From Bacteroidota bacterium (GTDB lineage: Bacteria > Bacteroidota > Bacteroidia > Chitinophagales > Saprospiraceae), in contig WGNL01000006.1 of assembly GCA_016124585.1 (NCBI GenBank), positions 62,001 to 126,000 on the forward strand: 64,000 nt of DNA. The letters run 5' to 3'. The translations under genes were made by a program, and so were the position numbers. This document shows positions 47,337-56,381 of this stretch, piece after piece. Positions within the stretch are counted from its first letter, which is position 1. Each line of letters opens with the position of its first letter. The notes beneath the pieces were generated by a model that saw only the letters and a list, made by a program, of their open reading frames with translations, did not search any database and was not told the origin of the DNA.

Positions 47337-48389
47337 ATGTTTCAGGACAAAGAATCTAAATTGAAAGCGCTGAATCTGGCTATCGACCGGATTGACAAGA
47401 CCTACGGAAAAGGTACTGTCATGCGCCTCGGAGATAAACAAGTGCTCGATGTTGAGACCATTTCTACTGGCTCGCTCGGGCTTGATATTGCCCTCGGTGT
47501 TGGGGGTTTCCCTCGTGGCCGTATCATTGAAATCTACGGCCCGGAATCTTCCGGTAAAACGACCTTGGCCATCCACTCCATCGCTGAATGCCAGCGAATG
47601 GGTGGCATTGCTGCCTTCGTAGATGCGGAGCATGCCTTCGACCGCACCTACGCCGAAGCACTTGGCGTGGACACAGAAAACCTGCTCATTTCCCAACCTG
47701 ACAACGGGGAGCAAGCCCTTGAAATCACGGAAAACTTGATCCGTTCTGGGGCGATTGACATCATTGTGGTTGACTCGGTAGCGGCGCTCGTGCCACGTGC
47801 TGAGATTGAAGGTGAGATGGGTGATTCCAAGATGGGCCTTCAAGCCCGCCTTATGTCCCAAGCCATGCGGAAACTGACCGCAGCCATTGGTCGCACAGGA
47901 TGCACTTGCATTTTTATCAACCAATTGCGGGAAAAAATTGGAGTGATGTTTGGCAACCCAGAGACCACAACCGGTGGTAATGCCCTCAAGTTCTACGCTT
48001 CCATCCGCCTTGACATCCGTCGGAATGGCCAAGCCATCAAGGACAAGGAAGGCAATGTGACGGGTAACCACGTGAAGGTGAAAGTGGTGAAAAACAAAGT
48101 AGCACCGCCCTTCCGTACCGCTGAATTTGATATTACTTTCGGCGAGGGGATTTCCAAAGCTGGTGAAGTTGTGGATATGGGCGTGGACTTCGGCATCATC
48201 AACAAGAGCGGGGCATGGTATGCTTACGATGGGGCGAAGATTGCCCAAGGCAGGGACGCTGCGAAGCAGTTCTTGCTGGACAATCCAGAAGTTGCGAAAG
48301 AAATTGAGGGGAAAATCAAAGAAAAAATCACCTCCAACCAAGTCAAAATCCCAGCAACTGCGGGTATGGACGATGGTGACGACGAATAA
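47337..48389 (+). CDS. recA: Recombinase RecA, 350 aa
   Basis: Strand-exchange protein for homologous repair. The P-loop GPESSGKTT is at about residues 68-76, Walker [23 protein letters not shown] at about 141, loop L2 [22 protein letters not shown] at about 194-215, followed by the C-terminal domain and an acidic tail DDGDDE. Length and motifs are complete. ATG 47337 follows the promoter and dyad described above. It is convergent with rsmG across a shared terminator. Confidence 0.98.
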   Translation: MFQDKESKLKALNLAIDRIDKTYGKGTVMRLGDKQVLDVETISTGSLGLDIALGVGGFPRGRIIEIYGPESSGKTTLAIHSIAECQRMGGIAAFVDAEHAFDRTYAEALGVDTENLLISQPDNGEQALEITENLIRSGAIDIIVVDSVAALVPRAEIEGEMGDSKMGLQARLMSQAMRKLTAAIGRTGCTCIFINQLREKIGVMFGNPETTTGGNALKFYASIRLDIRRNGQAIKDKEGNVTGNHVKVKVVKNKVAPPFRTAEFDITFGEGISKAGEVVDMGVDFGIINKSGAWYAYDGAKIAQGRDAAKQFLLDNPEVAKEIEGKIKEKITSNQVKIPATAGMDDGDDE

Positions 48390-48417
48390 TCATTGGTATC
48401 TCAATTTTTAGAAAGAC

Positions 48418-48450
48418 TGGCCGGGCACATAAAAAACGCCCGGCCATTTT
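48418..48450. terminator. Terminator between recA and rsmG
   Basis: A 9-bp stem TGGCCGGGC / GCCCGGCCA with an A-rich loop and TTTT after it. The loop's A-run may allow use on the other strand. Confidence 0.82.
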
Positions 48451-48453
48451 CAT

Positions 48454-49086
48454 TTATGCTTGGAGGTACAACACCATTTTTTCCTTAAAATATTCTTCTT
48501 CGAAAAAGTCGGAAATCGGGTAGGTCTCCGTGTATTCACCCTTGGGTAGGGCTTTGATTTCAGCTTTGACATTTCCACCTTTCAATGCAATTAGTCCATT
48601 GGGTATTGGGTGGGATTCTTTGTTTTTGAAAAGGCGCTGCGAGGTCCAAAGCCGAAGTAGATTCAGCTCTGCCACCGCCCTCGTCACCACAAAATCGTAT
48701 TGCACCCGCTTCAGTTCTTCGGCCCTGACTTGTTCAGCTTTTGCATTCTCCAGCCCCAATTGTTCGATGACATCCTGCACCACTTTGATTTTCTTGAGTG
48801 TTCCGTCTATCAAGTGAAATTTCACATCCGGCATCAGGATGGCCAACGGAATACCAGGAAATCCACCACCAGTACCCACATCCAAAATTTCTGCCCCGGG
48901 GTTGAATCGCAGCAATTTTGCGATAGCCAGCGAATGAAGCACATGATGCTCATAAAGATGGTCGATATCTTTCCGGGAAATGAGGTTCACTTTTGCGTTC
49001 CAGTCACGGTACAAGGCATCCAATGCTGCGAAGCGATGCCGCTGCTCGCCGGTGAGGTCAGGGAAATATTTTTCGATGATTTGCAT
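48454..49086 (-). CDS. rsmG: 16S rRNA (guanine-527-N7)-methyltransferase RsmG, 210 aa
   Basis: SAM-dependent methyltransferase (GidB). AALDALYRDWNAKVNLISRKDIDHLYEHHVLHSLAIAK is the family N-terminal region, EILDVGTGGGFPGIPLAILMPDVKFHLIDG the SAM-binding motif I plus acidic ribose contact, and FVVTRAVAELNLL the later motif. ATG 49086 gives MQIIEKYFPDLT; a longer frame to 49119 has no family resemblance. The usual partner mnmG is not nearby. Confidence 0.95.
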   Translation of the reverse strand: MQIIEKYFPDLTGEQRHRFAALDALYRDWNAKVNLISRKDIDHLYEHHVLHSLAIAKLLRFNPGAEILDVGTGGGFPGIPLAILMPDVKFHLIDGTLKKIKVVQDVIEQLGLENAKAEQVRAEELKRVQYDFVVTRAVAELNLLRLWTSQRLFKNKESHPIPNGLIALKGGNVKAEIKALPKGEYTETYPISDFFEEEYFKEKMVLYLQA

Positions 49087-49168
49087 TTGAAAGAATTCTG
49101 TGGTGCAAAAAAGCAGCAATTATTCCTTAGTTTTATCAGAATTTTCAAACCAACTTAAAACATTGACT

Positions 49169-49417
49169 ATGGATCATTGGCTTTACGTACTGATTGTTGG
49201 AGCGATTTCTGGCTGGTTGGCTGGGCAATTGTTCCGGGGCTATGGTTTCGGCCTCATTGGTAATATTATCATTGGGATTGTGGGAAGCTTTATCGGCTTC
49301 TGGCTATTTGGCAAGCTTGGCATCTCTTTGGGAACTGGTACCATCAGCACAATCTTAACTTCTGCAGCTGGAGCCATCGTGCTACTCTTCATCGCCGGGC
49401 TATTTAGAAGAAGTTGA
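49169..49417 (+). CDS. GlsB/YeaQ-type small membrane protein, 82 aa
   Basis: Three hydrophobic helices rich in Gly (GAISGWLAGQLFRGYGFGLIGNIIIGIVGSFIGFWLFG), the signature of the transglycosylase-associated YeaQ/YmgE family, linked to general stress. Length is typical. ATG 49169 starts MDHWLYVLIVG; longer frames add non-homologous sequence. It lies 4 bases before the glycosyltransferase, so the two are probably co-transcribed. Confidence 0.85.
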   Translation: MDHWLYVLIVGAISGWLAGQLFRGYGFGLIGNIIIGIVGSFIGFWLFGKLGISLGTGTISTILTSAAGAIVLLFIAGLFRRS

Positions 49418-49421
49418 TTGA

Positions 49422-50537
49422 ATGAGAATTGCTATCAACACACGCTTTTTGCTGAAAAACAAACTGGAAGGCATCGGCCTATTTACCCATGAAGTCACCC
49501 GGCGGTTGGTTGCCCAGCACCCCGAACATGAGTTTGTTTTTTTCTTTGATAGGCAGTTTGACCCCAATTTTGTTTTTGGGAAAAACGTGACACCTGTCGT
49601 GCTGTTTCCCCCGGCCAGGCATCCAATTTTGTTTGTTTGGTGGTTCGAATGGTCGGTTCGGCAGGCATTGAAAAAATACAAGATTGATGTCTTTCTCTCC
49701 CCAGATAATTTTTTGACGCTGAGCACTGGCGTAAAAACCGTACTCGTCACCCATGATATAGCCCATGTCCACTATCCTCATCAAGTGTCTTTTTTTCAAC
49801 GGCTTTACTACCAGTTTTTTACACAAAAATTCAACCAACGGGCAGACAAAATTGTCGTTGTTAGTGAATTCACGAAGGCAGACTTAGTAAAGCAATACAG
49901 CATATCGCCAGTAAAAATCAGCGTGTCGGGCAATGGTTGTCGGGATATTTTTCAGCCATTGCAACCTTCTGAAAAACAGGAAGTTACGACAATTTTTGCC
50001 GAAGGTAAGCCCTATTTTTATTACATCGGGGCAGTACATCCAAGGAAAAATGTACACCGCCTCATCGCTGCATTTGACCAATTCAAAATAGCGACCGGAG
50101 CGCCGCATCAACTGCTCATCGCTGGTAGATTTGCTTGGCAAGCTGGAGAAGTAAAAGCTGCTTTTGACGCTGCACAGCACCAGTCCGACATCCGATTTTT
50201 GGGCTACGTCTCCGATGAAAATTCGGTCAGGTTGATGGGAGCTTGTTCCGCTTTGGTGTACGTTTCCTTGTTCGAAGGTTTTGGTGTGCCAGTGCTGGAG
50301 GCAATGTATGTAGAAGTGCCTATCATTACCTCCAACGTATCTTCGTTGCCGGAAGTGGCCGGGGATGCGGCTTTGCTGGTTGACCCGAATTCGGTAGAAG
50401 AAATTGCCGAGGCCATGCGCCGAATCAGTGAGGATGAACATCTTTGCAATGAACTGGTAGCTAATGGACGAGTGCAACGCAGCCATTTCAACTGGCAGCG
50501 GGCGACTGATGTTGTTTATAAAGCATTGATTGATTGA
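49422..50537 (+). CDS. Glycosyltransferase family 4-type, 371 aa
   Basis: GT-B fold glycosyltransferase: the N-terminal domain begins MRIAINTRFLLKNKLEGIGLFTHEV, and the donor half includes YIGAVHPRKNVHRLIAAF, FLGYVSDENSVRLMGACSALVYVSLFEGFGVPVLEAMYVEVPIITSNVSSLPEVAGDAALLVDP, with the EX7E pattern (EGFGVPVLEA). It acts on the cytoplasmic membrane side on an unknown acceptor. It is coupled to the GlsB-like gene by a 4-base gap. Confidence 0.92.
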   Translation: MRIAINTRFLLKNKLEGIGLFTHEVTRRLVAQHPEHEFVFFFDRQFDPNFVFGKNVTPVVLFPPARHPILFVWWFEWSVRQALKKYKIDVFLSPDNFLTLSTGVKTVLVTHDIAHVHYPHQVSFFQRLYYQFFTQKFNQRADKIVVVSEFTKADLVKQYSISPVKISVSGNGCRDIFQPLQPSEKQEVTTIFAEGKPYFYYIGAVHPRKNVHRLIAAFDQFKIATGAPHQLLIAGRFAWQAGEVKAAFDAAQHQSDIRFLGYVSDENSVRLMGACSALVYVSLFEGFGVPVLEAMYVEVPIITSNVSSLPEVAGDAALLVDPNSVEEIAEAMRRISEDEHLCNELVANGRVQRSHFNWQRATDVVYKALID

Positions 50538-50608
50538 TGAATATGAATCGTAATTTTTTATAGTGGCCGAAACAACAATAAAACAATTCAGCAATAAATT
50601 TTTTTCAC

Positions 50609-50929
50609 ATGGCACTTTTCGGATTTTTTAAACCAATGAAGCCCGTGCAATTCACCTATCATCCCCGATTTTATGATGAGAAAAGGGAGGAAATGCTAGA
50701 ACGCCGCAAAGAAGCGGAGGCCCTTCAAGGCGATAGTCCAGAGGCATTGAAGGCTCGGATAAGAAGGAGCATGCGGCGTCAAAGCACCTATTTGATAGAT
50801 AAAAAATTTCGACAGCAAAAAGTGGCGAAGTCAAATATGATGCTCCTTGCCATCATTGCCGTACTCTGTGTACTTGTATTCGTTGCAATTGAGGTATATT
50901 TGCCCCGATTCATGCATTATTTTGAATAA
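50609..50929 (+). CDS. Small protein with C-terminal membrane helix, 106 aa
   Basis: Residues 1-75 are polar and basic (KPVQFTYHPRFYDEKREEMLERRKEAEALQGDSPEALKARIRRSMRRQS), then one helix (MMLLAIIAVLCVLVFVAIEVYL, about 77-98). The Arg/Glu-rich part may be a coiled coil. I have seen such genes next to mutL in Bacteroidota, but no function is known to me. The upstream gap contains AATAAAACAATTCAGCAATAAA, a member of the dispersed AT-rich repeat family. Confidence 0.65.
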   Translation: MALFGFFKPMKPVQFTYHPRFYDEKREEMLERRKEAEALQGDSPEALKARIRRSMRRQSTYLIDKKFRQQKVAKSNMMLLAIIAVLCVLVFVAIEVYLPRFMHYFE

Positions 50930-51028
50930 AAATGTGTTTGCGTACTAGTGTTTGACTTGTTTGTGAGGAACACCTAAACTAAGTAAACGCTGAGTCGCTT
51001 GGGCACACAATCACGGGGAATTCCTATC

Positions 51029-52933
51029 ATGGCTGACATCATTCAGCTGCTTCCAGAATCTATCGCAAACCAAATTGCCGCTGGTGAAGTCGTGCAGCGG
51101 CCCGCCTCCGTTGTGAAGGAGCTGATGGAAAATGCCATTGATGCTGGAGCAAAAAGCGTGAAACTCATCGTGAAAGATGCAGGGAAGGCGCTTATTCAGG
51201 TGATTGACGATGGCTGTGGTATGTCAGAAACCGATGCCCGGATGTGCTTCGAGCGCCACGCCACTTCGAAAATCCGGGCGGCGAGCGATTTGTTTGCCAT
51301 CCGAACCATGGGTTTTCGGGGCGAGGCAATGGCTTCCATCGCAGCGGTGGCGCAGGTGGAAATGAAAACACGCCAGCACAACCAGGAACTCGGTACTCGC
51401 ATCGCCATCGAAGCCTCGAAACTGGTGGTTCAGGAGCCTTGCCAGTGCAGCCCTGGCTCTAATATTTCGGTAAAAAACCTTTTCTACAATGTACCTGCCC
51501 GCCGCAACTTCTTGAAATCCAACCCCATCGAAATGCGGCATATCCTCGATGAATTTCAGCGGATCGCACTGGCCAACGAGGACGTTTTTTTCTCGCTTCA
51601 CAACAATGGCACCGAGGTTTTCCATTTGCCCGTTGGCAATTTGCGGCAGCGGATCGTCGGGATTTTTGGGAATAATTTTAACCCAAAACTGGTACCCGTG
51701 AAGGAAGAAACCGACGTGATGAGCATCGGCGGCTTTATCGGGAAGCCTGAATTTGCAAGGAAAACTCGGGGCGAACAGCTTTTCTTCGTCAATAACCGCT
51801 TTATCAAAAGTGGCTACCTCCACCACGCCGTGATGACAGCTTACGAAGAGCTTTTACCGAAGGAAACTTACCCGTTCTATGTAATTTTCTTGGAAATGGA
51901 TCCCAGCCGGATTGACATCAACGTGCATCCGACGAAGCAGGAAATCAAATTTGACGACGAGCGGCTGGTGTATAATTACCTGCGGGTAGCGGTGCGCCAT
52001 GCGCTGGGTTCGCATAGCATTATGCCGGAGTTGGATTTTGAGGCAGAGACCAGTTTTTCAGCGACGAAGAATTTTGGGTTGCCGTTCTCGGTGGGGCCGC
52101 AATCCGATTTTGAGGAGGAAATGTCCCAGACTCGCAGACAGGAACCAACGGAGCGTAACGGTGGTTTTGAGCGTCCGACGACCAGTCCCCGTGAGGAATC
52201 CAACCTGCGCAACTGGCAGAAACTCTACGCCGATATTGAGGAAATGGAGGAGACGCCTAAGCAAGGATTCATTCCTGAAGAAGAAGGCGAAGAGCCAATT
52301 ACTATTGGCAGCAATTGGACATCAATCGGTGAGTTGGACGATGCAGGAAGCTCTTTTTCCAAAAACCAAAAAGAGCCGTACCAGATTCAGTCAAGTTTCA
52401 TCATCAGCCACATCAAGTCAGGGTTCATGCTTATTGACCAACAGGCTGCCCACGAACGCATCCTCTACGAGCGCTACTTGGAAACACTGGAAAACAAGCA
52501 GGTTTTTACCCAAAAAGAGCTTTTCCCCAAAACCTTTACCCTACCGACTGCCGACGCCGCCATCTTCGGCGACATCATGAGCACTATCAACGAGCTTGGT
52601 TTTGATATTCAGGAATTTGGGAAAGATAGCTTCATCATCCACGGCATCCCTGCCGACTTGACGGGCGGGCAAAACGAGGTAAAACTCATCGAAACGCTGC
52701 TCGAACAGTACAAGCGCAATATCGAACTCAGCCTTGATTTGAAGGAAAATTTGGCCCGCTCCATGGCCCGGAGCGCCGCCACCAAACGTGGAACCAACCT
52801 ATCGGTTCAGGAAATGCAAGCGTTGATTGACCAACTTTTTGCTTGCGCAATGCCTTTCAAAAGCCCGTCCGGGCGCAGTTGCTTTTTAAGTTTTGATATG
52901 GACGAGTTGGAGGAGATGTTCGTGCAGGGATGA
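51029..52933 (+). CDS. mutL: DNA mismatch repair protein MutL, 634 aa
   Basis: GHKL ATPase motifs are intact: ENAIDAGA (Glu/Asn), IDDGCGM and GFRGEAMASI. The N-terminal region is followed by a variable linker (residues ~380-460, YGSSF-like acidic) and a dimerisation domain. The endonuclease metal-site motif DQHA(X2)E(X4)E reads DQQAAHERILYE (His to Gln), and the CPHGRP box is replaced by KSPSGRSC, so incision activity is doubtful (inference). ATG 51029 gives MADIIQLLPESI. It couples MutS recognition to repair. Confidence 0.96.
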   Translation: MADIIQLLPESIANQIAAGEVVQRPASVVKELMENAIDAGAKSVKLIVKDAGKALIQVIDDGCGMSETDARMCFERHATSKIRAASDLFAIRTMGFRGEAMASIAAVAQVEMKTRQHNQELGTRIAIEASKLVVQEPCQCSPGSNISVKNLFYNVPARRNFLKSNPIEMRHILDEFQRIALANEDVFFSLHNNGTEVFHLPVGNLRQRIVGIFGNNFNPKLVPVKEETDVMSIGGFIGKPEFARKTRGEQLFFVNNRFIKSGYLHHAVMTAYEELLPKETYPFYVIFLEMDPSRIDINVHPTKQEIKFDDERLVYNYLRVAVRHALGSHSIMPELDFEAETSFSATKNFGLPFSVGPQSDFEEEMSQTRRQEPTERNGGFERPTTSPREESNLRNWQKLYADIEEMEETPKQGFIPEEEGEEPITIGSNWTSIGELDDAGSSFSKNQKEPYQIQSSFIISHIKSGFMLIDQQAAHERILYERYLETLENKQVFTQKELFPKTFTLPTADAAIFGDIMSTINELGFDIQEFGKDSFIIHGIPADLTGGQNEVKLIETLLEQYKRNIELSLDLKENLARSMARSAATKRGTNLSVQEMQALIDQLFACAMPFKSPSGRSCFLSFDMDELEEMFVQG

Positions 52934-52936
52934 GGT

Positions 52937-52990
52937 GTGAGGAATGAGGGATGTACGAAAATGCTTCATCCCTAATCCCTCGTTCCTCAC
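52937..52990. repeat. GGATGAGGGATG palindromic repeat after mutL
   Basis: GTGAGGAATGAGGGATG (52937-52953) is followed by the inverted series CATCCCTAATCCCTCGTTCCTCAC (52967-52990) with one extra unit. The same word family is inserted in frame in uvrA. Confidence 0.75.
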
Positions 52991-52996
52991 TCCTAA

Positions 52997-53854
52997 TTAT
53001 TTCTTGCTCCACTCAGCGATGGACTCTGTGTTCATGCGCTCGTAGTCTTTGTTGCCAGCAGTTACGGCCAAAGCCTTTGATTTCTCAGCAGTTGCGACCG
53101 CATCTTTGTATTTGCCTTGCGCTGCAAGTACAAGTGACTCTTGACGCAATTTCCAGAACTTCTGGTCTTTACCGTCCATTTCGTTGGATTTGTGTATCCA
53201 TTCGTAAGCCTGCTTCAAGTCTTTGCCTGCCTCAAAATAGTAGCGGCCAGCGTTGTAGTAGTCATCGGCGTTCGGGCCAGCCATTGTTTTAGTGATGGCG
53301 GCAGAAACCACGTCATCAGTCGTCAATTTAATCGGGAAAGAAACCCAAGTTTTTTCCCAACCAATTCCCATGTTGCAGCCATCGTTGGTCAAATCGCCGA
53401 GGTCAATCATGAATGACTCGATAGGGAAAGTGGTCTGTTCAGCTTTTGCCTTGAAGCGGACAGCTTCTTTGCTGGCGTCCCATTTCTCAGGATTGCCCCA
53501 GTTTTCAGCATCTGTGTAGAAAATGATGTCCCATTCTGTTTTGCCAGGCACCGTGTAGAGGGCATAAGTACCTGCTTTGAGGTCTTTGCCACCGATTTTC
53601 ACAGGTGCGCTGAAGGTCACAGTGGTGTTTTTGTTGGCACCTGTACGCCAAGTTTCACCAAAAGGAACCAAGCCACCGAAAATGGTGCGGCCTTTCACAC
53701 TTGGCCGGCTGTATTCAACGGTGATGTCGGTCAAGCCGACGGTTTGCATGATTTTAGCGCCAGGACTTGCAGCAGGGGTTTTGATTTGGGCAGTGGCCAT
53801 GGTCAGGAAGCCTACTGCAAAAAACATCGTGAGTGAAAGGAATGCTTTTTTCAT
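52997..53854 (-). CDS. Secreted DUF2911 protein, 285 aa
   Basis: A signal peptide (MKKAFLSLTMFFAVGFLTMATAQ) is followed by the DUF2911 domain: DITVEYSRPSVKGRTIFGGLVPFGETWRTGANKNTTVTFS is its diagnostic stretch, continuing through TWVSFPI, and a C-terminal TPR-like helical part (DDYYNAGRYYFEAGKDLKQAYEWIHKSNEM). This family is nearly restricted to Bacteroidota and its function is unknown. Convergent with mutL. Confidence 0.9.
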   Translation of the reverse strand: MKKAFLSLTMFFAVGFLTMATAQIKTPAASPGAKIMQTVGLTDITVEYSRPSVKGRTIFGGLVPFGETWRTGANKNTTVTFSAPVKIGGKDLKAGTYALYTVPGKTEWDIIFYTDAENWGNPEKWDASKEAVRFKAKAEQTTFPIESFMIDLGDLTNDGCNMGIGWEKTWVSFPIKLTTDDVVSAAITKTMAGPNADDYYNAGRYYFEAGKDLKQAYEWIHKSNEMDGKDQKFWKLRQESLVLAAQGKYKDAVATAEKSKALAVTAGNKDYERMNTESIAEWSKK

Positions 53855-54033
53855 GTTGATTTTATTTTTTTAAATAAAGTGTAAAATTGAAGCCGTGAAG
53901 GTAGCGCATTAGCTATCAATACATGCTTTTTGCGAAGCAACCTTAACAGTTTGGTAAAACTTGGGTTTGCGATTTTGTGGAAAAAGAATCTCAAACCACC
54001 TCACCAACCGCCCTGCCGCCAAGGTATTTTTTC

Positions 54034-54041
54034 TAACTTTG
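54034..54041 (+). promoter_or_regulatory. Candidate -7 box TAACTTTG before dnaX
   Basis: It matches TAnnTTTG and lies 81 bases before the dnaX ATG. The leader between contains the CTGCCAACT repeat word. No convincing -33 box was found. Confidence 0.4.
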
Positions 54042-54122
54042 CCACCTCGCATTAAGGCAGTCCTCTACAATTAACCTTGTGCTGACTGTCCACTGTAAAC
54101 TGTCTAACTGCCAACTCAAAAA

Positions 54123-55964
54123 ATGGCTTTCGTCGTCTCCGCCAGAAAATACCGTCCTGTCCACTTCGAGGATGTCGTCGGACAAGCACACGTGTCGCAA
54201 ACGCTGAAAAAAGCGTTGCAGACTAATCATTTGGCGCACGCCTTTTTGTTCTGTGGGCCCCGTGGCGTGGGTAAGACGACTTGTGCCCGCATCCTCGCCA
54301 AGGTCATCAACTGCCAAAACGTGACGGCCAATTTCGAGCCATGCGGCGAGTGTGAGAGCTGCCGGGCTTTCAACGAAAACGCCTCCTTCAACATCATGGA
54401 ACTTGACGCCGCCAGCAACAACAGCGTCGAGCACATCCGCACCCTCGTGGAGCAGGTGCGCTTCCAACCACAGCAGGGCAAGTACAAAGTGTTCATAATT
54501 GATGAGGTTCACATGCTCTCGACCCAGGCTTTCAACGCTTTTTTGAAAACACTGGAGGAACCGCCGAGCTACGCCATTTTCATTCTCGCTACAACGGAGA
54601 AACACAAAATCATCCCGACCATCCTCAGCCGATGCCAAATTTTCGATTTCAAGCGCATCCAAGTGAAGGACACGGTGGCACATTTACAGAAAATTTGTGA
54701 TGCGGAAGGCATTGATGCCGAGGGAGATGCACTCCACGTCATCGCCCAAAAGGCCGATGGTGCTTTGCGGGATGCCCTCTCGATTTTCGACCGGATTACC
54801 AGCGCCTCTGGCAAAAAAATCACCTACGAGGACGTCATCACAAATCTGAACGTCCTAGACTACGACTACTTTTTCCGCATCACTGACGCTCTGCTCACCG
54901 AGGATTTGCGGCAGGTGCTGCTCATTTTTGATTCGGTGCTGCGCAATGGGTTTGAAGGCGACCATTTCATCAATGGACTAGCCGAGCATTTACGAAACCT
55001 GCTCGTCTGTAAAGATGCCGAAACGCTCCGCCTCCTCGAAGTCGGGGACTCCCTGCGGGAGCGCTACCGCCAGCAGGCCGCTCTTGCGCCAGTGTCATTC
55101 CTGCTCACCGCCTTAAACCTCTGCAACGACTGCGATATCAATTTCAAAATGGCACGGCAAAAGCCGCTTCATGTTGAGCTTTACCTAATAAAAATGTGCT
55201 ACGCCGGACAGGCCATCAAGCTGGCAATTGAACCCGTGGCTGAAAAAAAAACGGCTGATGTAAGGGAAGTTGGCCCCAATGGGGCAATCAGTTTGCCGGT
55301 TGGCGGGCAGTCTGGGTCAGCAAGCACCACATCAGCAGTAAAATCGCCACCCTCCGTTGTTCCCACCTCTAAAATTGAGGAAAAAGAACCCCTGCAAACC
55401 GCCCAAACACCAGCTCCTGGCTATGCTGAAGTTTTGCCGCCGAAGCAGGATTCTATTTTGGTAAAAGAGCCAACTGCTGCACCAACTTCTTCACTCCGTA
55501 AAACGGGCATTGGCGGGCTGACTTCCCTCACTTTGAAGGATATACATGCAGAGATAGAGGAAGCGGAGACCAATGGAGGCCTAGTGCAGGAAGCCAAACT
55601 TACTCCCGAAGATCTTAAAGAGGCATGGGCTTCCTACATTGATTCCATTGATAAAGATTCTGTGAAAACTATTCTTCGGGGTGCCGATATTGACATCAAT
55701 CCAGAGCAAATTACGGTAACAGTAGGTTCTGCGCTCGCGGAAAGTACGGTTCGACAGGAGATGGAATTGATGGAGTTCCTTCGGAAAAAACTGCACGCCC
55801 CTTTGCTCGCTTTGTCCATCAAACTTGACCCAAGCCGGTCGAATGCTGTCCCTGCCAAACCCAAGCGCCTTACCGACAGTGAAAAGTACCACGCCATGCG
55901 AGCGGTAAACCCGTTGGTGGATGAAGTTCGAAAGCGCTTTGACCTCTCCTTGGAAAACGAGTAG
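54123..55964 (+). CDS. dnaX: DNA polymerase III gamma/tau subunit, 613 aa
   Basis: Clamp-loader ATPase. P-loop GPRGVGKTT is at about residues 46-54, a zinc cluster CQN...CGECESC follows at about 64-80, Walker B VFIIDEVHMLS at about 124 and the SRC sensor (LSRCQIFDFKRI) at about 169. Domain III extends to about 365, then a Pro/Gly-rich linker (about 375-460) that includes GPNGA, encoded by a small GCCCC/GGGGC palindrome, and a C-terminal tau part. ATG 54123 gives MAFVVSARKYRPVHFEDVVGQ. Stop is TAG. Confidence 0.95.
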   Translation: MAFVVSARKYRPVHFEDVVGQAHVSQTLKKALQTNHLAHAFLFCGPRGVGKTTCARILAKVINCQNVTANFEPCGECESCRAFNENASFNIMELDAASNNSVEHIRTLVEQVRFQPQQGKYKVFIIDEVHMLSTQAFNAFLKTLEEPPSYAIFILATTEKHKIIPTILSRCQIFDFKRIQVKDTVAHLQKICDAEGIDAEGDALHVIAQKADGALRDALSIFDRITSASGKKITYEDVITNLNVLDYDYFFRITDALLTEDLRQVLLIFDSVLRNGFEGDHFINGLAEHLRNLLVCKDAETLRLLEVGDSLRERYRQQAALAPVSFLLTALNLCNDCDINFKMARQKPLHVELYLIKMCYAGQAIKLAIEPVAEKKTADVREVGPNGAISLPVGGQSGSASTTSAVKSPPSVVPTSKIEEKEPLQTAQTPAPGYAEVLPPKQDSILVKEPTAAPTSSLRKTGIGGLTSLTLKDIHAEIEEAETNGGLVQEAKLTPEDLKEAWASYIDSIDKDSVKTILRGADIDINPEQITVTVGSALAESTVRQEMELMEFLRKKLHAPLLALSIKLDPSRSNAVPAKPKRLTDSEKYHAMRAVNPLVDEVRKRFDLSLENE

Positions 55965-56003
55965 TATTTTTTTGTAGCTTACACGACGCATCTCTCACCT
56001 TCT

Positions 56004-56035
56004 TTTGACATTTTCTCTTCACAAATTTAACTTTG
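56004..56035 (+). promoter_or_regulatory. Promoter upstream of the GG-leader peptide gene
   Basis: TTTG (56004-56007), 20 bases, TAACTTTG (56028-56035), a near-ideal Bacteroidota promoter. The transcript would start at about 56041, right at a stem-loop, and run ~130 bases before the ATG. Confidence 0.7.
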
Positions 56036-56038
56036 TAT

Positions 56039-56083
56039 AAAAGTCAGGTTTGCCAAATTCTGCATTTCTAAAACCTGACTTTT
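56039..56083 (+). promoter_or_regulatory. Stem-loop at the 5' end of the peptide transcript
   Basis: AAAAGTCAGGTTT (56039-56051) pairs perfectly with AAACCTGACTTTT (56071-56083) around a 19-base loop. It could stabilise the mRNA or act as a conditional terminator; only the structure is seen. Confidence 0.6.
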
Positions 56084-56171
56084 AGCAAATTATGGTTTTG
56101 ATTAGCAAGGTGAGCATTCTACTTTTCACCCTGCAATCAACTATCTTTACAACTACTTAAAAACTCGTAAT

Positions 56172-56381
56172 ATGGCTACAATTAAAAAACTCAACGATTT
56201 TGTAAAAAATGAGCTTACTCAAAAGGAGAGCTTGGAAGTAAAAGGTGGCAAAAGCTATGTGCCAACTGACACCGGCTCAGTTGGTTACATTAACTGGGAT
56301 GATGTCGAAATACGTGACAATGGTTTGATGAGCAGCCCATTTCAAAAATTAAACTTTGGACCTATTAGCAAGCACAAGTGA
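56172..56381 (+). CDS. Orphan RiPP-type precursor peptide with double-glycine leader, 69 aa
   Basis: The leader MATIKKLNDFVKNELTQKESLEVKGG (26 aa) follows the pattern of Bacteroidota natural-product precursors (L..F....LTQ.E...VKGG), where a C39-type peptidase/transporter cuts after GG. The 43-residue core KSYVPTDTGSVGYINWDDVE ... is Cys-free and has several Thr, Ser and Asp/Glu residues, so sactipeptide or lanthipeptide chemistry is excluded, while ester or amide cross-links (graspetide-type) remain possible. No modifying enzyme or transporter lies nearby. Its 3' end overlaps the opposite gene by 33 bases. Function inferred from the leader only. Confidence 0.6.
   Translation: MATIKKLNDFVKNELTQKESLEVKGGKSYVPTDTGSVGYINWDDVEIRDNGLMSSPFQKLNFGPISKHK

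Noticed and set aside
47286-48341. A 351-codon frame opposite recA
   Set aside because: Mirror of the recA coding bias; recA itself is certain.
55273-55285. GCCCC-AAT-GGGGC palindrome in dnaX as another inserted repeat
   Set aside because: It is only 13 bases long in a naturally variable linker, so insertion cannot be argued without alignment.
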